Assembly (NCBI GenBank): GCA_001465935.1 | Contig: LNKV01000018.1 | Coordinates: forward strand, 146,542 to 210,541 | Reading direction: 5' to 3' | Source of the DNA: Clarireedia homoeocarpa | Lineage: Eukaryota > Ascomycota > Leotiomycetes > Helotiales > Rutstroemiaceae | DNA: 64,000 nt | In this document: in pieces, positions 33,226 through 44,260 of the stretch | How the letters are laid out: each line of letters opens with the position of its first letter | Numbering within the stretch: the first letter of the stretch is position 1 | Notes under the pieces: generated by a model | The model's database searches: none | The model's input: the letters and a program-made list of their open reading frames with translations, nothing else | What the model was told of the DNA's origin: nothing | Translations under genes and position numbers: made by a program

Positions 33226-34379
33226 TCAACCCCTCCAATCCCCCACATGCTCACTAATAATCTTCGCCGCCTGCTGCGGACTATGCTGCCTTCCAATCGC
33301 CTCCACAAAATCCCCCTCGGGATCCATCAAATAAAAATAAATACTATGATCGACCAAATAATCCTGGCCCTTCTGGACCCCCGCCGGCGTACTGAAATAA
33401 ACCCTGTATTTTTTACACACATCCTTGATCTGTTCCCACGTGCCTGTTAAACCAATAATATCCGGATGGAACTCCTTCAGGTACGTTTTCAGCACCGCGG
33501 GGGTGTCGCGCGCGGGGTCGCAGGTGATGAAGACGGGGAGGAGAGGCGGGGTAGATGAGGGATTATTGGTGGTGTGGGAGGCGTTGACGATATCGATCAT
33601 TTGGGCCATTTTGTCTAGTTCTTCGGGGCAAATGTCCGGGCAGTGGGTGAAGCCAAAGTAGACCTATTTGATTGCACGTATGATCAGAATCCCTCCTGCA
33701 CAAATCAAAGCAAATAACAACATACCAGAGAATACCGGCCCTTCATATCAGCATCGGTGAACCGCCTTCCTTCATGATCAACTAATTCAAACGGTCCCCC
33801 AACCTTCGGTCGACCGACTCCCTTTGCAGCTTCTGCTACTCGCTTCCTTTCCATCCGCGCCTTTTCGTATCGGAAATAGAAGATCAATCCTGCGCCAGAG
33901 GCGAGGAATAGTACACCTGCTGTCCAGGAGAAGGGCTATTTGATTTATTAGTACATGGTTTCCCAATACAATCACAAGATGGCCGAGAAGACGAGCGACA
34001 GATCGGAAGACGCATCGGGGTTCTTCAACGAGGGAGAATAAAATAAAAAACCACATACACCAGATTTATACCTCGACCTCTGTTCCTGCACCGTCTTGTA
34101 CCTCTTTTCCCCCGTCACACTAAACGCCCTCCTTGCATCCATCTCCCCTCCTTCCGCCATCCTCTCCAATCCCCATCCCCATCTCCACCCCAAACCCCGC
34201 GCCCCCCTCTGCGCATCTACTCTCGCATTTGTAATTGTACACAACCTCGCACAACCCATCCCCGCAAACCCAGACCCCAACCCAAACCCCGCCATTATCC
34301 TCCCATCCGCAATTCCCATTCCCGCGCGCGAAAAGCCCGCAAACAACAGATTCCGTTTCGGCAGCACCGATTTCGACAT
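33226..34379 (-). CDS. SCO1: Mitochondrial copper chaperone Sco1 (cytochrome c oxidase assembly)
   Basis: Exons 34379-34059, 33935-33726 and 33663-33226, with introns of 123 and 62 bp (GTATGT donors, AATAG acceptors, all phase 0), giving 322 residues. Delivers copper to the CuA site of cytochrome c oxidase subunit 2 in the inner membrane. The first 107 residues are a Gly/Arg-rich mitochondrial presequence. Exon 2 has the single membrane helix (FSWTAGVLFLASGAGLIFYF) followed by YEKARMERKR, then GGPFELVDHEGRRF. Exon 3 begins VYFGFTHCPDICPEEL, with the CxxxC copper ligands. It later has VFITCDPARDTP and YLVDHSIYFYLMDPEG, whose His is the third ligand. The thioredoxin-like fold is complete. An in-frame upstream ATG at 34469 exists, but MSKSVLPKRN fits a presequence better. 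Confidence 0.96.
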
Positions 34380-35590
34380 CTTTTGGCTGCCGTGTTCAGT
34401 AAGTAGCAGAAGGAAGGGGAGGGAGGGAGGGGTGAAGAAAAAGTGAGCTAACGGATTGATGATGTTCATACGAGTAGAGCGAGCTCACAAATAAATAACT
34501 TTACAGATACTTTCCCTATTCTACTTAGTGTGTTTTTTTCCACCCACCTCAGCTTGCCGCTTTATCTAGTGGACCTGCAGATCCGCGCATTTTGGCGGTT
34601 CAGAAGAGGCGCGTTGGGTTAAAGCGCCAAGAATATATTTTCAGGCACATTCTTATACTCAACCCCTCATTTAATGTACTCTGCTCGTCTCTCCCTCATT
34701 TTCCAGCTGCCTCCCAGATCAAATCACTCAAATCGCATCACATCAAATCAAAACAACAAAAAATGACATCAACCCGCCTTTTTTTTTTTTTCATTCTACA
34801 GCATATTTACAAAATCACCAGCCAGCAAGCGACCTGCCCAACAATATCTCCCTATATTTTCCTCTCGAATTATATTCTTACAAAGCAAGGTATCTCATAT
34901 CTTAATCCCCATCATACTTAACTTAAAGCTCCCTTCCTTGAGCTCCCATTCCAAAAACGAAAATCGAATAATTGCTAATCCTCCTCAATCCACCCTCCTC
35001 CCTCCCTCCTTCCACAGGGAGCCCCATGGACCCCAAACACCTATTGAACGCCAAACAATGCATAATACTATGCAGCAGAAACATAGAATTCCAAATCATT
35101 AATGCACCGTCCATCCATCCATCCATGTTTTCATCTCTGGGTAGGACACAAACAAGCTAACAAGGATCTATGAGACAAGAAGGTATTAAGATGCAAGCAA
35201 AACAGTAAGAAAATCATAACAAAACATATGATCGAGCATTTTAGTATATCCCCCCAAGAAATCTCCTATATAATAGCTCAAACAGATTCCTGTCATGCGA
35301 TTAAAGAATTCCTCTTCTGGCTGACAGATTGAGTTGCAGGGATAGATAGGTGATATCTTGGGAGACAGAGTCAAGTGTCCACTTGGGTGTGGAAGTATTA
35401 GCGACGAGGCTCCGGATATTTAGAGTAATGGTGCGGTGACTCAGGATATGCGCAAATCGAGGTGACGGGATGTTGGACCATTAAGTGGCGGACAAAACCC
35501 CGAAGTTAAACAGTCGCGTGCCAATGGGGAATTGGCCAGGCCTCAAAGCAGTGAAACTGTTGCCCAGACTGCTCGGCATTAAACCAACAA
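34380..35590. other. Intergenic region
   Basis: Upstream of SCO1 and downstream of the 773-residue gene. No gene recognised. A short CCATCCATCCAT repeat lies at 35112-35125. A stretch at 35480-35520 (CCCCGAAGTTAAAC) recalls 5S rRNA superficially but does not fold as one. Confidence 0.45.
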
Positions 35591-37912
35591 TCAGTGCCGT
35601 CCACTAACCAAACTAGCACTCGTTCGACTCCTCTCATCCTCCTCCAAAACATCACTCAGACGAGTGGGATGCTGATGACGCGGGAAAGCCTCCCAACCAG
35701 GAACTGCACCGCTACCATATCCAGTCCCTGAATAATCAACCGGGGCAGCCGGCGGCGAAGTAGCTTGGTTTGGTGGGCTAGTCATCGTAGGGCCCTGACC
35801 ATATTCAACGCCCGACATTGGAGGTTGTGTGGGTTGGGCTCTGCGTCCTGTTTCGCGATATCGACGGGGACTAATTTCATACTCTTCTGTATCGTTGTCA
35901 GACTCCACTGTTGCATAAGGGACTCTGTTTCCCGCAGCATCTCGGACATATTGACCTTGAGAGTCGATTTCATATTCTTCCTCACTCATGCCTCCGCCAT
36001 ATTCCGGACCTTCGGCATGACCAGCTTGAGTACTAGGATGAAGAGGACGGCCTTGTGCTTGGTGGGCAGTTCTAGGTGGTGAGGCAGGTTGAACAGCTGG
36101 TGCTTGGGTATAGGCTGAACCACCGGCACCTCGACGATCGCGATTATTTTCAACGAATGGGTCGGAAGGTTCTGCCCGTTGGTTTCGAGAAAATTCTTGA
36201 TATGTTGCATCACTATCCTGAGAAGGACTATCGGGGTCCTGGGCGTATTGAGAACGGCTATCAGTGGGACCTTGACGAGTTGGAGGAACGTCCCGAGCGG
36301 CAGTGCTTCCATGTCGAGCGGGAACTCCTTGAACCATTGGGACAACTTGAACACCACCCACAAAGATTGCTTGGCCCTCGCGAAGTGCAGAAGTTCTTTC
36401 ACGTTCTTCCTGCTCGCGACGACCTAGCTCCTCCCATGCACGTCGAGCCTCATCCCTTGCGATTTGCAGCTCGCGCTTCAACTCAGCGTTGACTTTGTCG
36501 TTTGAAGCCTTAGCCTGCTCGGCCGAAATAGCTTCATTGATGGCGATTTGTCTGCTAGCACGCTCATCTTTAAGCTGTTTCTCAAGTTGTCCATTGGTCT
36601 CGCTAAGACGTTCCGTCTCAGCTCTAGTCTCGAAGAACCACCGTTGAAATTTGCGCTCAGAAGAAGCTCTTAAACGTTGAAGTTCCACCACAGCATGAAA
36701 CAGATTGGCACCCGCAGCCGAAAGATCCGTATTTTGTCTAGCAAGCTGTTGAGAGATAGGATCGCGGCTGATCTCTACCGAGTTTTGTTCCAACCTACGA
36801 ATCCAAAAACTTGTCAATCCCTCCCAATGCGCCGAGAGGGTTTCCCAACGTTCAAAAGCATGTGGAAAGGAAGAACGTGTAGCCTCGCGAGGTGGGATGC
36901 TGAGAGGGGCGGGCTGACCGAGAGGGGCGGGCTGACCTAGAGGGGCGGGCTGACCTAGAGGGGCGGGCTGACCGAGATTGGCGCGATTTGCGGAAGCGCC
37001 TGTTTGAGCCTGTGCGCCCCGTTCTGGTTCTGCTTCAGGTTTTGTAGGTTGTTGAGTTGGTAGCCGTAATGGAGCTACCTCGGGAACTTGAGCGCGTGTT
37101 GTAGTATTACGCCTTTGCGGTTGATCGATTGGCTTCATAGCTTCACCACTGCTAACTGCTCTATCTCCCTGTCTTCTATCGATTCTTTGTTGGGGTTCAC
37201 TACCCACTCCTCCACCATCCAATCGGCCCGCTGCAGCGCCAGCAGCGACTTTCCTCTCCGCTTGTATTCTGCGATCTTCCTCCAACAACCGTGCATCTTC
37301 TTCGGCCCTGGTTCTTTCCAGAGCTTCTTGCTCAGCTCTTCTGCGCGCCTCTCGAGCATTGCGTTCTCTCATAATATCCCGAGGACCTCTGATTTGCGGA
37401 GATCCAGTTGTACCTGGTCGAGGGTGTCCATTGTTATCACCTCTAGCATAGCTAGGCATGCCGCCAGGAACCAAATCGGCCATTGAAGCGTTCTCTTCGT
37501 CTTCGTCTGGTGTAAAGGGATTTGGATGTCGTAGAGCTTCTTCGAGTGTATAGAGGATAGCACTCGCGGTGTGTCTACTGATTCGTGATGATGGTACGCG
37601 GTTTTCGGTATTGGGAGGTAGTTGCTCGTGGGTGGTTATATGAGACGAAGGTGTATCAGATTCGTCGTCAACGTCATGAGGAGTAGTTTGATCTTGACTT
37701 TGTGGCTGTTCGGCGGTAAATCTAGCTCGTGGTGGAGATATGCCAGCAGAAGCTGCCTCAATATGTGTGCGGCGGTGTAATTTTTGCTGCTGGCGCTGCT
37801 GCTCGGGTGTGGGCGTAACTGGGTCGTGTAATTCGTAACGGTCGTCAAATTCGGGATTGGTTGAGTTCGTCACCGCTGCTCTGGGTATGGGTATTCGGTG
37901 AATGGAAGACAA
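35591..37912 (-). CDS. Large low-complexity protein with central coiled coils, function unknown
   Basis: Single-exon frame of 773 residues from ATG 37912 (MSSIHRIPIPRAA). Order: Ser/Pro/Gln-rich N terminus with SRHTASAILYTLEEALRHPNPFTPD (about 115-140, ordered-looking). A charged helix follows (RDIMRERNAREARRRAEQEALERTRAEEDARLLEEDRR, about 178-218), then a GQPAPL four-fold repeat (about 316-339). A more structured block (FPHAFERWETLSAHWEGLTSFWIRRLEQN) leads into coiled coils to about residue 510. The tail is Tyr/Pro/Gln-rich and ends with the conserved-looking HPTRLSDVLEEDERSRTSASLVSGRH. Similar proteins exist, I believe, across Pezizomycotina without assigned function. The repeat-rich upstream region suggests a long leader. 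Confidence 0.78.
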   Translation of the reverse strand: MSSIHRIPIPRAAVTNSTNPEFDDRYELHDPVTPTPEQQRQQQKLHRRTHIEAASAGISPPRARFTAEQPQSQDQTTPHDVDDESDTPSSHITTHEQLPPNTENRVPSSRISRHTASAILYTLEEALRHPNPFTPDEDEENASMADLVPGGMPSYARGDNNGHPRPGTTGSPQIRGPRDIMRERNAREARRRAEQEALERTRAEEDARLLEEDRRIQAERKVAAGAAAGRLDGGGVGSEPQQRIDRRQGDRAVSSGEAMKPIDQPQRRNTTTRAQVPEVAPLRLPTQQPTKPEAEPERGAQAQTGASANRANLGQPAPLGQPAPLGQPAPLGQPAPLSIPPREATRSSFPHAFERWETLSAHWEGLTSFWIRRLEQNSVEISRDPISQQLARQNTDLSAAGANLFHAVVELQRLRASSERKFQRWFFETRAETERLSETNGQLEKQLKDERASRQIAINEAISAEQAKASNDKVNAELKRELQIARDEARRAWEELGRREQEERERTSALREGQAIFVGGVQVVPMVQGVPARHGSTAARDVPPTRQGPTDSRSQYAQDPDSPSQDSDATYQEFSRNQRAEPSDPFVENNRDRRGAGGSAYTQAPAVQPASPPRTAHQAQGRPLHPSTQAGHAEGPEYGGGMSEEEYEIDSQGQYVRDAAGNRVPYATVESDNDTEEYEISPRRYRETGRRAQPTQPPMSGVEYGQGPTMTSPPNQATSPPAAPVDYSGTGYGSGAVPGWEAFPRHQHPTRLSDVLEEDERSRTSASLVSGRH
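36903..36976 (-). repeat. 18-bp in-frame tandem repeat (Gly-Gln-Pro-Ala-Pro-Leu x4)
   Basis: Four nearly identical 18-bp units inside the 773-residue gene, seen on the plus strand as GAGGGGCGGGCTGACC(G/T)A. Adjacent units differ at single positions, so copy number probably varies between strains. Confidence 0.9.
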
Positions 37913-38565
37913 GGTGAATGCGTTTTTAGGAGATAGCCGATGAAAGGGTTAGCTCGAAAGTACTGTTTGTTCCTTTTGTGTAGCAGCAAAAAGTAAGTTA
38001 TGAGCAAGAGGTAGTATGCGATTGAGGGCTGGGGGCGTGTTTTGTCTCGAGAAGTATGGGTGGTCTCGAAGCTAGAGATTTGCTTGGGTCTGGGATCTTG
38101 GTGTATGTTCAAGCTCGCAGAAAGCAAGTAGGTGAAAATTGGAGAAAGTGGATTTTCTTTTTGACTTTTTGATTTTTCTTGCGAAAGAGAAGAGAGGGTA
38201 AAACATACACACACAGTAAGGATTATTATTAGGAAGAAGCTGTGTGCGCAGGTGTAATTTTTCTTTCTCTTCGTGGATGGGAAATAATTAAGAGGTTGGA
38301 CAAATGACCTTGGGTGGGATGGGTTTCGAGGTCAGCAGCAAGATTTTGGAAGGGACGTAGAAAAAAGAGAAGGCTGGGCAAGTAAAACCACATCCACCTA
38401 AAACGCAGACGGGCCTCGGCGGTTGGCGCTTAAAGAAATAAAAGAGTAGATGAGGTTTCAATGTTTTAGTTGGGCCAAAAGAAACGACAAGAAGAGAGCA
38501 AATCAAGGCGAGGAAGAATGCGTGCTGGTTAACAAGAGGTTTTGTCGAGACAATCGCTTGTATGT

Positions 38566-38610
38566 GGTGTGGGTGTGGTGGTGGTGGTGGTGGTGGTGGT
38601 GGTGGTGGTA
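38566..38610. repeat. (GGT)n microsatellite
   Basis: About 12 GGT units flanked by TGTGGTG. It lies roughly 700 bp upstream of the 773-residue start codon. Confidence 0.9.
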
Positions 38611-38958
38611 GTGTGACGAACGAGCACCGAGTCGCAAACGGGATTGTGGGATGGAGGAAGCGGAGAAAAAAGTAAAAGTTGGTGAGATGCAAGAAGCGCT
38701 TTTGAAGAACCGATTGATGCGAGTTTCGAGTGCATGTCAGCGAGAGAGGCGATTCAATTGCTGATTTGGGTTCGTGTGTTTTCTTGGGTTGTATGAGGCG
38801 AGGCGAGGTGCGTTCCTTGGAGGGTGATGAGTTGGTAGGTAGGTAGCTGAGCGTGATGAGGTAGAGGTATCCACCACGCGGCACGACACAACACGACAAA
38901 ACTTGAAGATCAGACGGAGATATTCAGTGGCGAGTAGATAGACGGTTGATAGGTAGCC

Positions 38959-38993
38959 GGTAGGGAGGGAGGGAGAGGGAGGGAGGGAGGGAA
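38959..38993. repeat. (GGGA)n purine tract
   Basis: GGGA units with a single AGGGAGAG interruption. The G-run spacing could support G-quadruplex folding. Confidence 0.85.
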
Positions 38994-40673
38994 GCAGGCT
39001 GTGTACTCTAGATGGATCGCTGTTGGTTCAATGGTACTTTGTATTTTGTAAACAGTCCCGCAGAAATCTTCAGATTATGATTATGAAATGGAATGGTAGG
39101 TGTATAATGATGATGGTGGAGGTGGTGGAGGAGGTGGTGGTGATGATGATGTGATGACGATGACCTCGGAATCCGTTGCAGATTTGCTCTTGCGCTCCGG
39201 AAATTGGTCCAGTACCAGTCTGACGGTCAAGGCAAAGTCGCACGAAGCATGTACCCTCGACCTCGAAATCCAGTCAATTCCCTTCCCTTCGCTTCGTGTT
39301 ACAATCAGTACGAGTACTCGGTCAAGTTAAGTCAGGCCAGGGCAGGGCAGGGCAGGTCGGGGTCTCGTTTCTATCCGTCCGTTCGTTTCTACTCTCTATC
39401 GTACAAGACAAGACAATGGAAATCGTGAATCATGAGTCGTGATACATGTTGTATAATACAGCTGGCTGTGCTTCAAGCAAAAGAAGGAAAGATGACGCGA
39501 GTCCCGTCGACATATGACGGAGGTTGCGAAAGTCGGAAAAACGAAGGAAAACGGAGCGACGAAAGTGGAAACAATAGAAAGATGGAAATGGCAGTGGAAG
39601 CGGAAATGGAACCTTTGCAGAAGCAGATTCCCAGATTCCCAGATTCCCAGGCCTCACCTTGGCCCGGAACGAGACGAGGCGTGCTTGGTGCTTTGTTGGC
39701 AAAACTGTGGCGTTGCGGGCGCGGATCCGACATCTGGGATCAAGGATTCGGTAGATGTTGGGAGACGAGGGAGACGAGGGAGAGCAATGGCGAGAGGCTG
39801 AGGGAGGTGGCACGGAAGGAGGCTGCAGTTCGAGATATGATTGGTTTAAGCGTGTGTACCCAAACATTCGGGTTGCGGGTGAAGTGCTGGTGAGGCGCTC
39901 GAGTGCTCGAGAAGATGCACGTTGTCATAATAAGTTTACTGGAGACGACAAGTTTGACTGGAGACGACAAGTTTGACTGGAGACGCCAAGTTTGACTGGG
40001 AAAAAAAAGGCAAGACATTATGTAGGTACCGAATCATCACGCTTCTCCACCTGCCTTTGTACCGTAGTAATGCCTACTTCGTACCCACCTACCAAATGAT
40101 TCGAGGCGCCATTATCCTCTACAAAGGCACGACGCACTCAATACTCATTCAAAAACTTGTCCAGAAACTTGCCCAGATACTTGTCCAGATACTATACTTC
40201 GTACTAGGTACACGAAATGAACTAGGTCCATGAAATAAACTTCAACCCAGCATTCTCCCAACGACGTGGTACAAAGTGATTGAATGAACGGGGAGGCGCA
40301 TCAGGTGATTAGCCTGTGATCTGATCACCAGCTCCAATTCGAGCATGTTCCCCTGAACAATAATATTCAAGTACCCGCCGTGTTGGGGGTCAAAGAGTTG
40401 AGCTGAGCGTCCGCGCGTAGCCATCCTTCGACCCCCTTCATGCTTTCTTTTTCTCGACTGAAATCCATCCATAATTACAATACGCACCGTGCTATATGCC
40501 CCTATCTCACCGGTGCAACTCATCCACTCAATAATTCACGCAACCTACTTCTCTGCATCTTCTCCAAAGTCTTCGGATAATCTATCTACCTTATGGTGAA
40601 CAATCATGTCGCCGCTCTGACTTGGGTGCTTCGGCCATGTTCATCAAATGTCTTTATGCAAAACAACACCTTT

Positions 40674-41078
40674 TTAGTGCAACCATGAAACAAGTCCTCG
40701 AGCGTCATCAGAAGCGGCTTGTCCTCGATTGATACCCTGCTCTTCCTCTTTCCTCTGCGGAACGTTTACCTCGATAAGGGCTCTAGGAGAAGCATTGTCG
40801 TCAACAGAGCCCCCCCCAATCACCGCGCTCTGCGCATTCAAGTGCTGCGTGTCTGATGAATCCCACCACTCATCAAAATGGTACGTCTTGTCTGGTGAAC
40901 ACCAGAACGCGCCATGGCCCAAATTGTATTCTTGTCTTGCATATAGGCTCGAGGAGCTTAGTCCTTCACTCCTCCCAGCTTCTTTCTGCGGAGCAACGTC
41001 AGCTCCTCGTTTTGTTGATTGATTTGCCAAATTGAGCGTAAAAAGTCTTTCGACCTGTTTCAACATATTGCCTTTCAT
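40674..41078 (-). CDS. Doubtful 134-residue ORF
   Basis: From ATG 41078 (MKGNMLKQVERLFTLNLANQ) to TGA at 40674. It has protein-like composition, including LGHGAFWCSPDKTYHFDEWWDSS and a charged tail, but no recognised family. A second frame (41235-40999, MGELTLMTLHSEA...) overlaps it. A third, further upstream (about 41400-41290), ends with the protein-like DPDPWQPGDVNGFDRGVNDD...DEGDS. These could be pieces of one spliced or decayed minus-strand gene; I could not join them. Confidence 0.25.
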   Translation of the reverse strand: MKGNMLKQVERLFTLNLANQSTKRGADVAPQKEAGRSEGLSSSSLYARQEYNLGHGAFWCSPDKTYHFDEWWDSSDTQHLNAQSAVIGGGSVDDNASPRALIEVNVPQRKEEEQGINRGQAASDDARGLVSWLH

Positions 41079-41235
41079 AATTTTCTGGTCCAGAAAAACG
41101 TGTTCTGAAGTCAGTAAACGCGGCAACTGTTCTGGTAGTTGGGGGCTGGAGCTCTTCCATCCAAGGGGACTTGTCTCGGTATGTCTTCATCACGATGGCT
41201 TCGGAGTGAAGAGTCATCAACGTGAGTTCGCCCAT

Positions 41236-41610
41236 GGGAGAAAATGTAGCGGTTTGATTAACCCCGAATCCGAATATCTTCTAGCAGGTGACTGTTACGA
41301 ATCACCCTCGTCTGTAAAGCTATCACTTGCATCATCGTTCACGCCTCGGTCAAATCCGTTGACATCACCAGGCTGCCAGGGATCTGGGTCTGTGTGAGGT
41401 ATCGAATATCCGGAAGTAGCGTTCGGAGCTGGTGTAGATTTATATTATACGTTGTGTTCACCGTTCGGGCGAGAGGGCTTCTTTTGGCGAGTTTTAGTGG
41501 CAATGAAGCTAAACCCGGAAGATCTTAGTATTCACAAGAGAATAACCGCAGCGTATCAGTCTTGATACTAGCCATGAAGGACGTACTAATTTACAATTCC
41601 GTATCGTTCA
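41236..41610. other. Intergenic, possible coding pieces on the minus strand
   Basis: No intact gene. See the doubtful minus-strand fragments mentioned for 40674-41078. Confidence 0.35.
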
Positions 41611-43306
41611 TTATACCATCACGAAACCTCCACCCAGCATCATTCCCCCTAGAACCACTACAAAAGTCCAGAGGTGTTCCAATCTCCAACTCATTGACAA
41701 TGACACAGCTTCACTTTTCCCGGTGCTCGTCGCAGGAGGAAGTGCTCCAGTACCACATCCGCTCCCACCCCCAGTCGCCCCGCCCAGAATCGTTACACAA
41801 CCTGTCACACTCTCAACAGTACTAACCGTCACTGCACTCGAACCTGATATCCCCGTCGTCTTGGGCGTCACGCTCACTCCCACCGTACTCGAACTCGACA
41901 TTCCCGTCATCTTGGACGTCGCACTGACTCCCGCCGTATCCGTAACTAACACCCCCCTCACACTTTCAATTCCCGTCTCCCCGCTCTCAAACTCCCTCAC
42001 TCTCCCCTCCGCCCCCTGTCCAAATTTCGTCTGCGCCAACCCCACCTCATTGGTTTCCAAATCGAAAACTGCATACGCACTCCTCAAAAAGGTATCGCCG
42101 AGTAGATAACTGCCTTCTTCGCCCTCCTGGATACCAAACCCACACGGATTAGAGAATGGTAGATTCTGGGGTAGTTGGTAGTTTGCTGGGAGGGTGAACG
42201 TAGGGTTTGCGAAATCGAAGATTAGTTCGCGGAGGGGGACTTTGATGGTTGGAGTGGTAGATGAAGAGAAGTGGTAGTTGATAGTGAGGTTGGGAGAGGT
42301 TTTGAGCAGTTGGCAGTCGATGAATACGTCACCGGAGGAGTGGGTATCGTCTATTGCGCCGAGGGAGGCAAAAAGAGGGGTGGTGAGGGAGGGAGGGAGG
42401 TAAGTTATTGTTGTGCCAGAGTCGAGAATCACGGGCTCGGCGGAGATGGGGAGATGTGTGATGGAGCCGTTTTGAGCAGTAATACTTAATTCTGTCAGAG
42501 GAACAGCAAACTGTGAATAGAAGGCTGTGCCGTTGGCGAAAGACTTAGGGATCGCAGGTATAATGGTCAGATTTCCATAGAACTTGGCTGTATCGATTCC
42601 GCCGAGGAGAATACTGCCGGATGATGAAGATAAGTCGTTCAGATAAAGACTATAGGCCGAGGTAGGTATGAATTTTGAGCTGACTAGAAGATCAAGAATT
42701 GTAGGATAAACAAGGAATGGACCGTTGGCTTCATTTGCTGTGTAGCCTAGACCGAGAATACCTGTTGTGATAGATGTATTGTATGCTAGTCCCAATTGTG
42801 CACGAAGAGTAATGTTGCCGATAGTGAAAAGATCTGAGATGAAGCTACCTGCAGCTCCGGACCCATCTGCATAGGATATCGAGAATTCTGCAGAGTCATC
42901 AAATGTGTCAGTGATGATTGTGGATGAATTCTGAGATGTAACTAATATCCTATCAGCATAAATTCAAGGTACTCGGAGTACGAAATCGTTCACATGGTGT
43001 TGTGCACCCATCTGCATAAAACCTCTGCAGCGACGGTCGCGTACACAAATCAGCAGTAGAATCGAGAAGCCATGTATCACTACTACCCGTGTCGACAATT
43101 AGATCTACACGCTGTGGGGGCGTGCCAACTGTAACACTGGCTATGTAACTACCGGCTGTGATATTGTTCAGCAACGACTCGTAGATTGTTGCACGAGGTG
43201 ATATTCGCTCGGGGTTGAGTTTTCGAACTCTAGGTTTTCGTACAACATCCAAACGTATCGCTGCAAGTGCGGAGGCAAATATGGTAGACCATACTAGGAG
43301 CATCAT
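41611..43306 (-). CDS. Secreted GPI-type aspartic protease (pepsin family A1, yapsin/SAP-like)
   Basis: Exon 1 43306-42994 and exon 2 42941-41611 join across a 47-52 bp intron (GTGAAC donor, GCTGATAG branch, ATTAG acceptor), giving about 547 residues. A signal peptide (MMLLVWSTIFASALAAI) precedes a short basic propeptide. The first active-site Asp is in VDTGSSDTWL (exon 1). Disulfide-forming CTRPSLQ...DGC follows. The flap is SISYADGSGAAGSF, and the second Asp is in VILDSGTTITYLP. FLRSAYAVFDLETNEVGLAQ closes the fold. After it comes a Ser/Thr-rich linker with the repeated pattern GVSVTPKTTG / GVSATSKMTG, and the protein ends in a hydrophobic GPI-signal-like tail (LWTFVVVLGGMMLGGGFVMV). This combination fits cell-wall or membrane-attached yapsin/SAP-like proteases. 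Confidence 0.93.
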
Positions 43307-44260
43307 ACTGGCAAACCTTAGACAGTAGCTCGATTTTGGTACAGAATTGGAGCTTTATGTTGATTGATGGCTTATATTAGAGATTACTTCGATCACGGTC
43401 CTGTCGTGATATGACGGAAGTGAATGGGCTACTCGCCCTGGGTTGATATTTCTCTCTATTGCATCTGAACTATGAAATGGGATTTGTATCGCGGAGGATC
43501 GTCGCAGCGAATAGATAAAGCTGCAATACTTTCAAATCGACAGTAATCAAATTAACAACAACAGTGCAGGAAAACGTCAAGAGAGTAGTATCAGTCTGCA
43601 CAACATCGTTGTAATTCGCAGAAATCTTAAGCAGCCACAAGAACAGGAAAGCAATGTGCCCGAATTGCGATGACAGCATTTGGGGGCCAGTGGCAACCAG
43701 AAGGTCCCAATCAGAAACCGCACTCGCCAACGCCCAATTGCGGGGTAATAATTCTGGATTGAGATGAGGGACTCGACTCAGCCTTGTGATTGAATCCCCG
43801 CAGCGGAGACGAGTGACTGCTAGTCCTTATTCTGTTCCTTCTTGAAAGGTAACTAAACAATCACCGACATACGCTTGAGGATTAAGCAACGAACTTGTTC
43901 TGGAGCCGTTGCGCGATAGAGATGATCAACAACGAATTTGGAAGTCCTTACTTTATAATCCTACAGCGTACGCGTGTGAAGTTCTCACCTATATTGTAGC
44001 ATTCAACCGCGACGCGTAACGGACTTTCAGATTGGCCTCACTAGAAGTAAGCTTACATGAAGTCTACATCTACATGTAGAATATCGCTCTCGCCCCAGCG
44101 AGTCTCTGCGCAAAACAGTGCACTCCAATCCTGTGTTATTGATCATTTATTCTTCTCGGTACTCTACTCGACTATTTATTTTGATGGCAACGGAGTCTTT
44201 GTACTAGCTCATTAAGGGAGATGAAAGGTTCGAGGGAATTTGAACAGCGACAGCGATACT
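43307..44260. other. Intergenic region
   Basis: Promoter of the aspartic protease plus unassigned DNA. A minus-strand open frame about 43470-43800 encodes two hydrophobic stretches (GHIAFLFLWLLKIS; VLQLYLFAATIL) but has no upstream ATG and is not called. Confidence 0.4.

Larger units (their letters stand above)
37913..40241. other. Long upstream/intergenic region full of short tandem repeats
   Basis: Likely contains the promoter and long 5' leader of the 773-residue gene. Frames of 60-200 residues here are repeat-driven (poly-Thr, poly-Gly, poly-Pro) and unsupported. Besides the entries below, small arrays occur at about 39625-39650 (AGATTCCC x3), 39939-39995 (19-bp CTGGAGACGACAAGTTTGA x3) and 40155-40190 (12-bp ACTTGTCCAGAT x3). 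Confidence 0.55.

Noticed and set aside
35470..35580. Stretch with CCCCGAAGTTAAAC resembling part of a 5S rRNA
   Set aside because: The surrounding bases do not form the 5S helices or the polymerase III internal control boxes; only the short string matches.
36076..36492. 138-residue plus-strand frame
   Set aside because: Antisense shadow of the coiled-coil region of the 773-residue gene.
38288..38899. 203-residue minus-strand frame upstream of the 773-residue gene
   Set aside because: It is driven by the GGT microsatellite (poly-Pro), shows no domain, and overlaps the likely promoter/leader of the gene at 35591-37912.
39430..39893. Overlapping 145- and 153-residue frames on opposite strands
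   Set aside because: Both are open only because stop codons are scarce in GC/purine-rich repeats; neither has protein-like hydrophobic periodicity or a domain.
41723..42109. 128-residue plus-strand frame
   Set aside because: Antisense shadow of the Ser/Thr-rich linker of the aspartic protease, which has clear catalytic motifs on the minus strand.
43470..43800. Minus-strand frame with two hydrophobic segments
   Set aside because: No ATG before the protein-like part, a stop just upstream, and no family similarity; may be noise from AT-rich DNA.
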